Source: Brasenia schreberi (taxonomy: Eukaryota > Streptophyta > Magnoliopsida > Nymphaeales > Cabombaceae). From it: a DNA stretch of 64,000 bases. Positions within the stretch are counted from its first letter, which is position 1, and every line of letters starts with the position of its first letter. The notes under the pieces are model-generated. The model saw only the letters and a list, made by a program, of their open reading frames with translations, did no database searches and was not told the DNA's origin. The DNA lies in the NCBI GenBank assembly GCA_036023115.1, contig JAYKKT010000086.1, positions 11,609,501-11,673,500 of the forward strand. Direction: 5' to 3'. Both the position numbers and the translations under genes were made by a program. This document shows, one piece after another, positions 55,713-64,000 of the stretch.

Positions 55713-58700
55713 ATGACGGAAGATCCCTTTCATAAAAATACAAAAACATTTGAAAAACCTAAAATCAAAAGAATCGAAAAAGAAGAAAAGCCAAAAACAA
55801 TGGAAAAACAAAAACTCGAAAATAGAGTGCTTTGTATAGTTCCTAAGGTTCTTGTTTTACAAAAACCCAAAAAAATCAAAAATTTGGAAAATGCCAAAAA
55901 GATTTTGTATATAGCTGCTCCTGGTAGGACTTTGGCAAAAGAAAAGGATTTCGAAAGAAACGTCGTCTGCATAACCAGACCAAAAATTTCAAAATCAATT
56001 GAAAATCCAAGTACAAAACCAGGTCTTTTTGAAAATCATGCATCAAATTCCCTCGGGTCTATAACCCACGAGAACGATCGAAGCCCAGAAGTGGATCCCC
56101 TTGAGGAAGATCCCACTTCTGAGCTCCCAGAATTTCATAAACTTTTCGATTTTGAAAGACCTTCCAATTTTGTAGGAGGAGATTTCATAGAGGTGAACCT
56201 AGGGGATGATTCCAATCCCAAAACCATCAAAATAGGTGCATGCTTGCATGAACATGAAAGATTAGCATTCATTGCATTTCTACGAACCTATTTAGATGTG
56301 TTTGCATGGACGTATGAAGACATGCCGGGCATAGACCCCAACATTGTCGAACATCGTCTTCCCTTAGATACGGATATAAAACCCATAAAGCAGAAGCTTA
56401 GGAAAATACACCCGAATGTACACACGCAAGTCAAAGAGGGTTTAGAAGATCTGTTAAAAGTCGGATTTATAAAACCCATTGCGTATTCTGATTGGTTGTC
56501 AAACATGTTGTAGTTCGAAAAACCAATGGGAAAATTCGAATATGCATCGATTTCAGAAACCTGAATAAAGCCACTCCAAAGGATAATTATCCTTTACCAA
56601 ACATAAATTTGATAGTCGATAGTACTGCAAATCACGAAATGTTTTCGTTTATGGATGGCTATTCAGGATATAATCAAATCAAACTAAGCTCATGAGATCA
56701 GGGTAAGACCGCCTTCACAACCCCATGGGGCACGTACTGCTATACAGTCATGCCCTTTGGTTTGAAAAATGCCGGCGCAACATACCAGCGAGCCATGACC
56801 ACGATCTTCCATGATCAAATTCATGAGCTCGTAGAAGTGTATGTAGATGATCTCTTGGAGAAATCCAAAACCCGATGCACTCACATCGAATGTTTGCAAA
56901 AGATTTTCGAAAGGCTTAGGCTTTACAAAGTAAAGCTAAACCCTCAAAAATGTGTATTCGGGGTAGAATCAGGGAAGCTTCTAGGCTTTATGGTAAGCCA
57001 AAGGGGTATAGAAGTCGACCCCTCTAAATGTCGAGCCATTATAGACATGGCTCCACCCTCCAATCTCACCCAAATCCGTAGCCTCCAGGGTCGATTACAA
57101 TCCGTTCGCCGATTCATATCGAATCTGGCAACTAGATGCGAACCCTTCAACAAGCTGTTGAGGAAGGGCACGAAATTCTTATGGGATGACGAATGCCAAA
57201 GGTCCTTCGAGAGACTAAAGGCATACTTGGTTAATCCCCCGTTTTGAAAACTCCAAAGCAAGGAAAACCGCTTTTACTCTACATCTCTGTGCATGCGAAT
57301 GCTTTAGGAGCCCTATTGGCTCAATACGAGGATGACACCCATAAGGAGTATGCCATCTACTATATTTCGAAAACACTCTTGGCTTATGAACGAAATTATC
57401 AAGCCATGGAGAAGACGTGCTTGGCCCTAGTCTGGGCCTACCAGAAATTCAGACACTATTTCCTAGATCATGAGATCTGGATAGTGTCCAAGCTTGATCC
57501 AATCAAGTACTTGTTCGAAAAACCCATTCTCACAGGTAGATTGGGTAAATGGCAACTCCTTCTAATGGAGTATGACCTAAAATACCATCGCCAGATCTCC
57601 ATAAAGGGGCAAGCCCTAGCAGACTTACGTGGCTGAGTTCCCCCTGGAGGACGCATATCCCACACTTGATGAAATGCTTGACGAAGGCATATTACAAAAC
57701 CATTTCCAAAACCACATTTTGGCAAACAATTTCGAAAACCAAGTGTGGAAGATGCACTTCGATGGGGCACGAAACCAACGAGGGGCTGGTGCTGGGGTCA
57801 TCCTCGTCTCCCCTGAAAAGGGCGAGATTCCCATAGCACTTCGCCTAGAGTTCGAATGTTCCAACAACGTAGCTGAGTATGAAGCACTCATACAAGGCTT
57901 AAGGATTTCGAAAACTCTAGGGGCATCATGCATCGAGGTCTTTGGAGATTCGCTCCTTGTTATACACCAGGTTTTGAAAATTTGGCAAGTACGTAACGAA
58001 AAACTACTTCCATATCACGAGTTGGCCACTCGATTGGTTGAGTCCTTCCAATCATGTAAACTCACACACGTAGGAAGAGAGGACAATGGCATTGCCGATG
58101 CCCTCTCCTCCTTGGGTTCAGCCCTAAAGGTCGATCCCATTTCAGGGACCCGATCTTTAGAAATATGGCATGCGCCCAACCCATCCACACACGACTTGGA
58201 TATTTACCAAAATAACCTAGAGTCTATTGGATACGACATAAAATAATTTCTAGAAAATGGGGGATTCACCGAGGATGTCACATCCAAAGATAAGGCATTC
58301 ATCCGTAAGATTTCGACCCGATACACCATTCTGAGTGGGGTTTTATACAAAAAAAGTTTTACCGGCATCCTACTTAGGTGTATCGATCTAGAGGAGGCTA
58401 GGATAGTAATGCATGAGTTCCACGATGGAGAATGTGGAGGTCATGTCATTGCCAACATGATGGCAATGAAAATACTTAGAGGGGGCTATTTTTGGTCCAC
58501 CCTGAAAAAGGATTGTCACGATCATGTTAGGAAGTGGCATCCATGTCAAGTGCATGGGCACGCCATTCATATCCCTTCATCTGCATTGCATTCCGTGGTC
58601 AGCCCCTAGCCATTCACCATGTGGGCGTTTGACATCGTAAGCCCAATATTTCCAAAAGCCTCGAATGGGCATCGATTCATTTTAGCAGCCACGGAGTATT

Positions 58701-59473
58701 TCTCCAAGTAGGTGGAAGGCATTTCCCTAACCAACGTGCTGGGGCAACATGTGGCGGCTTTCATTCGGAGGAATATCTTGGCTCGATTTGGGGTTCCACG
58801 AGACCTTGTGTCTGATAATGGCACCCCATTCAAGAACGAGTGGATGGTTAAGTTGTGCAACATGTATGGCATAACTCACCATTTCTCTTCGCCCTACTAC
58901 CCTCAAGGCAACGGCCAAGCCGAAGCCACAAATAAGACTCTCATTAGTATAATTGAGAAGACTTTAGAGAAGGGTAGGACGTGGCACGAGAAGCTGGATG
59001 AAGCCTTATGGGCTTATAGGACTTCCATCCGGACTCCCACAAACGCCACACCATTCGAATTGGTCTATGGCACAAACGCCATTCTTCCCATTCATACCCA
59101 ATTGCATTCATTTCATACATCCATTGCACTCGACCTCCCCCTAGAGACGCTTCAGCATGCTAGGATGGCCGAACTAGACTTGCTAGATGAGAGGCGACTC
59201 CTTGCCATGGATCATGCTCGTGCATATCGGCAAAGGATAGCCCGACACTATGGCAAACACATAAGACCTCGCCACTTTGAAGTGGGGGATCTGGTCTTAA
59301 AAATCATCCATTATCGTGGCCCACATCCACTCGAAAAGTGGCACCCCAAGTGGGATGGACCCTATGTTGTACGTGCAACCACCACGAACAACTCATATTG
59401 GTTGATCGATGTAGAAGGTAGGAATTTAGCAGATCCTATCAATATTCAATACTTAAAGAAGTATTATGTGTAG
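55713..59473 (+). pseudogene. Element C pol: RT, RNase H, second RNase H, integrase (broken)
   Basis: ATG at 55713, 2 nt after the acceptor-like TTTGTAG. The leader and RT lead-in are open to 56513, where one base is lost. A TGA near 56694 replaces CGA. The RT core has YVDD at 56840-56851 and stays open to about 57247, where two bases are lost. RNase H is open to 57636, where one inserted base breaks it. The second RNase H (57740-58115) is intact. Stops follow near 58245 (CAA to TAA), 58609 (TGG to TAG) and 58709 (TGG to TAG). The integrase catalytic region from 58712 to the stop at 59471-59473 is open, with SDNGTPF, QAEATNKT and the C-terminal LKKYYV. Despite many breaks, nearly all domains are full length. 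Confidence 0.92.
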
Positions 59474-60453
59474 GATTTGGATTAAATTCCTCATTTTCGA
59501 AAATTTAAGGGATAGCTGCCCTGAGACCTGAAAATAAGGTTTAAAGGCAAAATCGTGTGACCCTGAGTGAGAGGATTTGCACTTGTGAAAGAGTGGAGTC
59601 TTCAAAATCGTGGTTACATTTCAAAATCCTTCTTCTTACAAAGAAAGGCCTAGTTCAACATAGCAAGATACTTGCAAGTAGTATGTGCTATTTCTAAATA
59701 GGCTGATCTGGAATGGATCGAGTGTGAACTTGGGATAAGTCCTCCCCTCTTTTCTTCTACTTCCAAAAGGAAAACAAAGGCCCAAACAAAGGGAATTTCC
59801 CATTCAAAAGGCTCTTTCCAAAAGAAAGAAACCAGAATTCAAAAGAAAAAATCGATTCTCTTGTGAAAAAGAGGGATTAAAAAAAAAATACTCCCAAAGG
59901 GAGACCCTCTACGAAAAAAGGAAAAAGAGGCCAAAAAGCTCAAAAAGAGCAGTTTTCCGCCTTCTATGCCTTAAACCACGGGACACTTCAGAAGGGACCG
60001 TGGTATCTATTTCCCATCCCTGGCTTATCCCAAGCTAAAGCATGATTCATTTTGAGGAATCCTAAAGTAAAAATAGGATTTACTTACTTGAATTTCGTCT
60101 TGTTTGAGAATTCGACGTTTCGAGTAAGGCGTAGGAATTTGAAATATAGCTTGTCTTCTTATAAAACCTCCGCTAGATAAGCGAGTGTTAAGACTCAAAC
60201 AAGGGCAAGCACGACGAGCTCGAGATCCTTAGGATCGAGACTCAAGACAGTTGTCCCTTTTGTAAATAGCTTTTGTAAATAGATTTTGGAAAATCGAACA
60301 TCGAACAGCATAGGATCTGCTCACTTGGAGCAACAGGCCTTGTAAGTCTCTAGAGTTTGACCACATCTGGTCTCTGGGAGGTCGCCACTCTTGGCACCAC
60401 ACCCATGTCATCTGCATTCCACGCATGGTACTTGCATAAACATGATCCCATTT
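59474..60453 (+). other. 3' untranslated region of element C, truncated
   Basis: Follows 43102-44090 of element B closely, then breaks off. No ORF of note. The polypurine tract and 3' LTR are absent. Confidence 0.82.
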
Positions 60454-61590
60454 CACATGTGTGTGATCGTGTTCATCCACCAAATAAGAGCGAAAAGGCT
60501 CAAGTGTTCGTGGGTGCAATCGTGTTCATGCACTAATATTACAACCCGGGGAGAGACTTTGCTCCATTAATACAAACCCTGTTTCGAATTAAATTGAATA
60601 GAACAAATGGTTTAAAACCGAAACTAACTATACTTACAAGCTTTTCGTTCAGTTTTTGCTTTTTGTCTCCATTTGTCGGGTTCGCTCGAGTCTGCTTCGT
60701 CGCAGCCGTGAGCTAGGTCCACCTTTTGGTGCAACCCAAGTCCAAGTGGTGAAGCCGGTTAAGGTGCAGCTGGTCAAGGTAGGTTCAGTCCTGCAGCCCA
60801 AATCCAAGTTCGGCCAAGGCTTGTTCAAATGAAGATGGTTCAGTTCGATTCTTGCTGGTTCAGTTGGCTTAGCATGGTGCGGTTCAGCCAAGATGGGGCA
60901 GGTTCAGCTGGCTTAGCAAGGTGCGGTTCAGCCAAGATGGGGCAGCCAAGATGGTTCAGCCAGGTTCGGTTTGCTTCAGTTGATCAAGGTGATGCTGCTC
61001 GGTTGGCCAAGATGCAATTCAGCCCAAGTCAAAGGGGCAGGTTGCAGTCCGTTCAGTTGGGGCTTGGTCAAAGATAGGTTCAAGATAGCCAGCCGGGTTC
61101 AGTCAAGGGTAGTTTGGTTCGGTTTAGGGTGGCAAGTCTTGAGTCAAGGTCAAAGGGTGAAGTCCACCTTGGTTCAGCAAAATGACAGCAAATGGGTTAG
61201 GTTCCTGCGGGCTAGGTGGGTTTGCAAGGTTCCAAGGTGAGTCAATGATGCAGCCGGTTTGGTCAAGGGATGCAGTCCATTGGTTCAGCTGGGCCAAGAG
61301 ATGCAGTCAAGGGAAGGTGTAAGATGGCTCAAGTCGGTCTAAGATAGGTTCAAGACAGGTCCAGGTTCAAGCTTGGCGTGGTTCAAGGCGGTTCCAGGTT
61401 CAAGCTTGGCTGCAACCAAGATGGGGCAGGTGTTCGGTTGGGTTCAGTCAGTTGCAGCCAAGGTAGGCTGGGTGCAGCACAAAGGTTGGTTCAGTTCGGC
61501 CCACACCAAGGTAGGTTTAAATGCAAGGTCGGTTTAGGGTGTGGTCAAGCTGCAACTGGCCAAGGTGGCTCGGTTTCAGCAGTGTGTAGT
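60454..61590 (-). repeat. Diverged minus-strand LTR-like fragment, rich in GGTTCAG words
   Basis: 60484-60640 resembles the reverse of the family leader (AAGAGCGAAAAGGCTCAAG, then GGGGAGAGACTTTGCTCCATTA and TACAAACCCTG), but with many differences. From about 60650 to 61590 the sequence is made of words such as GGTTCAG, CCAAGATGG and GGGCAG, read on the minus strand as C/A-rich leader. It is either the remainder of LTR H or part of a related family. No coding function is supported. Confidence 0.55.
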
Positions 61591-62204
61591 TGTAAACACC
61601 CCAAATCTTCTATATTTCAAAAACTCTCAAAAACACCAAAAAGCTCGTTTGAGCCAAAACGATAACCTGTTTTAAAATGTGAAAGCAGGTACAGAAGGCA
61701 AAAGAAGACCCTAGGCCCGAAGAGGATTCAAGCTAGAGCTTTAGAAGCCACTCCCTGATAAAAAAACAAAAGAAAGCAGAGCCCGTTTGATGAAAAGATC
61801 AATGGAGTCTAGAACGGCGAGATGGAGTCCGGACGACAAAGTTGGGAAAACCCAGCACCAGACGGAGCGTTGATGAAGCCAGTGCCCGCACAGATCGTTC
61901 GCCTCGAGATGCCAAGAAGGACTGTCCGAAGAAATTTTGATTTGGATTTGGACCATATATATCCAGATCCAAATCCATGTAATGAATAGTGTTTAGATTT
62001 GGGTCGATCCAAATAGTGTTTGGATTTGGATTGGATCCAAATAGTGTTTGGATTGGATCGGATCTGGATCAAAATATCCAGATCCATATATATATAAATG
62101 TTGGGTTTGGATCGGATATGCATCTCAAAATATTTGAGATCCAATATCCAGATCCAAATAGTGTTTGGATTTGGGTCTGGATCCAATCCCCAAACCCAAA
62201 CCCA

Positions 62205-62250
62205 AATCCAAGACCCACCTCAAATCTCTATAAATAGAGGTGAGGGGGTC
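62205..62250 (+). promoter_or_regulatory. TATA box inside an inverted repeat, fragment J
   Basis: TATAAATA at 62229-62236 is framed by CTCTATAAATAGAG, and further out by CACCTC and GAGGTG arms. This is the best TATA match in the window. In J the TATA lies within the palindrome, while in the main family the inverted repeat follows it. Confidence 0.55.
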
Positions 62251-62619
62251 CATGTAAAGGGTTCATGCAAATATTTGGGAGGAGAGAGAGGGAGTGATAG
62301 ACCTAGCCATGTGGGCTCATTGGGTGAGGTGGGTTCAAGCCATGTGGGCTAAGTGGGTCTAGACCAAGGGGCTGCAACCAAGGTGGGCTGGACCAAGTGG
62401 CTGCAACCGTGGAGACGTGGGCTCAAGCCAAGAAGGATCGGCTCCAAGAGGTAAACCTAACCCCCGACCTAGCCTAGGTTCGAACCTACCTAACCCCCAA
62501 CTGAACCTAACCCCAACTGAACCTAACCCTAACTGAACCAACCTAACCCTAACTGAACCCTAACTAGACCTAACCTAACCCTAACCGCCTCAAAAGATCC
62601 CCCAAACAACGAACCAAAA

Positions 62620-62830
62620 CCCCCGGGCGCCTACCGCGCGCCCTGCTTCCTGCCGCGCAGCCTTGACGTTGTCACGCCCTGTCCGCGCCCGCAGACGCCA
62701 TCCCGCGCCACTGCGGTGCCCCTCAGCGCCCTGCCGCCCCTTTAGCCTAGCGCCAAATGCCCGCCAACGCCCAGCGCCCAGCGCCAGGCGCCCGATTGCT
62801 GCGCCCGATGCCTTCCTGCCGACCTGACCA
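62620..62830. other. CpG-rich block in fragment J
   Basis: About 210 bases dominated by GCGCC, CCGCGC and CGCCC words, far richer in CpG than anything else here. It contains a tandem repeat CTTCCTGCCGACCTGACCAC at about 62812-62850. No long ORF is conserved. Confidence 0.7.
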
Positions 62831-63079
62831 CCTTCCTGCCGACCTGACCACCCCCCTGGCCGTGACCTACACCTCTTCCAGCCACCTAGGACAGACCCTA
62901 GACAGCCCCATCTTGGCTGAACCTAAGCTTCCCTAAGGCCCTAACCGTGCTCCATAGAACCTCCCTCAAAGCCACCTAGGATAACCCCCTCTTGGCTGCC
63001 CAAGGTGAACCGTGAGCCCACGTGCAAGCAAGTTGAACATGGACCAGCTATTTGTAAGTGTCTAAACTTGGTCTATTAC

Positions 63080-64000
63080 AAAACCAGCTATTTGAAATCG
63101 AATTCAGGGTTTTACAAAACCAAAGGGGCAATAAGAGTCGACCCCCTAAGTATCGAGCCTTCATAGGCATGTCTCCATACAAATCAAAACCAACACCTTC
63201 GAGGCAAATTTTAAAAGGAAATGAGAATCTCGAAAAGGGGTTAGCATTTCACAAAAACCTTTCATGGCTTTCAAAAGAAAGATTTTCTTCAACTTCTGGT
63301 TTATATGAAAACCTTGATTGTGTTAGGATAAAGAACATGAATCTCATGATGAAATATGGAGACCATGTCAAAACTAAAACCTGATGGCCATGACGATCAC
63401 TTAGGGCTGGTTATGTTTCCCATCCTTGAGCAAAAAGTATCATGATCATGTTAGAAAAACCATGAAAGTGCATGGACATGAACATACCATTGTCCATCCA
63501 AAATCCCTTTGAAAAGCCATGGCCCTTCACCATATGGCCATGTGAAATTCCCATCAAGCTAGGGGCATTTTTAAACACAGCCCCTAGACACTTTCCATGG
63601 ATAAGCGAATGCATCTCCTTCATGATTTGTGAGATACATTTCATGTGTTCATCGTTGCATAAAAACATGTATTTTCATTTTAAATCACATGGAGTGCATA
63701 GCATGCATCATATCACCCCGAAGAAAGCCCAAAAGGGTAGCAAACTCGAGTAGGAATGTCCCCATGTCTTCAAAAGGGCAACAAAAATTAGAAATTTGTT
63801 GATATTGTGGATAGAAATTAGCAAAACCCCGAAAATGCCCGAATATTCAAAAGGGTTTATGTTGAATTCTTTTTTTAAAAAGATTTTGAAAAATTGAACT
63901 CCTTTGAAACTTCTTGAAAGAAGGATCGAAGTAGATTGTATAACCCCGAATGGAGGAATCTATACTTTTCGAAAAGTAGAGTCTTCCAAAAATGAATTGG
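63080..64000 (+). pseudogene. Heavily decayed pol remnant next to fragment J
   Basis: Short islands match element B in order: 63118-63180 resembles the end of RT (AGTCGACCCC, ATCGAGCC), 63430-63500 resembles the integrase zinc finger (CATGATCATGTTAG, GTGCATGGACATG), and 63505-63560 resembles the integrase core start (GGCCCTTCACCATATGG). The spacing is much shorter than in B, so most of pol is deleted. Between the islands and from about 63750 on I recognise nothing specific. Short ORFs here look like chance. Confidence 0.55.

Larger units (their letters stand above)
49369..60453 (+). mobile_element. Element C: 5' LTR, gag, protease, pol; 3' end missing
   Basis: Contains a complete 5' LTR (49369-52689), primer site, gag-protease, pol and most of the 3' untranslated region. 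The match to element B stops abruptly after CATGATCCCATTT (60453), before the polypurine tract and 3' LTR. The left flank is AAGGG within LTR fragment H. No right TSD is found. Confidence 0.9.
61591..63079 (+). repeat. LTR-like fragment J of a related, diverged family
   Basis: Starts TGTAAACACCCC like the main family and keeps the order: U3 ATCCAGATCC palindromes (about 61945-62215, expanded into repeats of GTGTTTGGATT), TATA box, CCTAAC-rich tract (about 62455-62590), GC-rich leader, GTAAGT at 63054. Most bases between these landmarks differ from the main LTRs. It stops near 63079 at a short repeat of CCAGCTATTTG, so the LTR is incomplete. Confidence 0.65.

Noticed and set aside
58712..59473. 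Chromodomain at the integrase C-terminus (chromovirus)
   Set aside because: The protein ends shortly after the GPYVVRATTTNNSYWLID segment with no chromodomain-like residues.
60829..61665. Possible host gene in the GGTTCAG-rich block
   Set aside because: The frames are low-complexity products of short repeated words, with no start context, domain or conservation.

Overview
The window is plant nuclear repetitive DNA with no recognisable host gene, cellular RNA gene or prokaryotic feature. It is made almost wholly of LTR retrotransposons of one family, Ty3/gypsy (Metaviridae), non-chromoviral, Tat lineage (Retand-like). The assignment rests on five visible traits: domain order gag-protease-RT-RNase H-second (archaeal-type) RNase H-integrase, no chromodomain after the integrase, no extra ORF between primer site and gag, very long LTRs (about 3.1-3.5 kb), and LTR ends TGTAAACACC...TCTACA with 5-bp target-site duplications (TSDs). 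Such dense nesting suggests a large-genome flowering plant; I cannot name the species.

The window reads as a nested set. Element F (minus, RT to integrase) is the outermost host, 1-6185. It carries a solo LTR G (1721-4998, TSD ATAAG) and is broken at 6185 by element E (minus; 3' LTR 6186-9268, internal region 9269-15637). E is broken in gag by element D (plus; 5' LTR 15638-18721, gag-protease to 20875). D is broken in the protease by element A (plus; 20876-49171), whose 5' LTR is fused directly to mid-gag at about 22175. A is split twice. A solo LTR with TSD CATAG (ending 31204) lies in early pol and has been tandemly duplicated with 68 bp of its flank (24480-27630 and 27699-31204). A complete element B (32952-47600, 14,649 bp, both LTRs, TSD GGCAA) lies between A's two RNase H domains. 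A's integrase end is cut at 49171 by a minus-strand LTR fragment H, which is itself cut by element C (plus, 49369-60453; 5' LTR, gag-protease, pol, no 3' LTR). The last 3.5 kb (60454-64000) holds LTR-like fragments of a more diverged relative and a decayed pol remnant.

All coding regions are broken by stops, frameshifts or deletions, so no copy looks autonomous as written. Many stops are C-to-T or G-to-A changes (CAG to TAG, TGG to TAG, CGA to TGA), as expected for methylated, silenced copies. The copies are similar enough that each serves as reference for the breaks in the others.

The most interesting shared signals are: a GTAAGT donor-like site in the LTR leader paired with a pyrimidine-rich TTTCCCTTTGTAG acceptor-like site 2 nt before the pol ATG, suggesting a spliced pol mRNA; a U3 palindrome; a C-run/G-run inverted repeat just after the TATA box; a 110-111 bp tandem array inside the LTR that varies in copy number; and a degenerate CCTAA-rich, telomere-like tract in U3.
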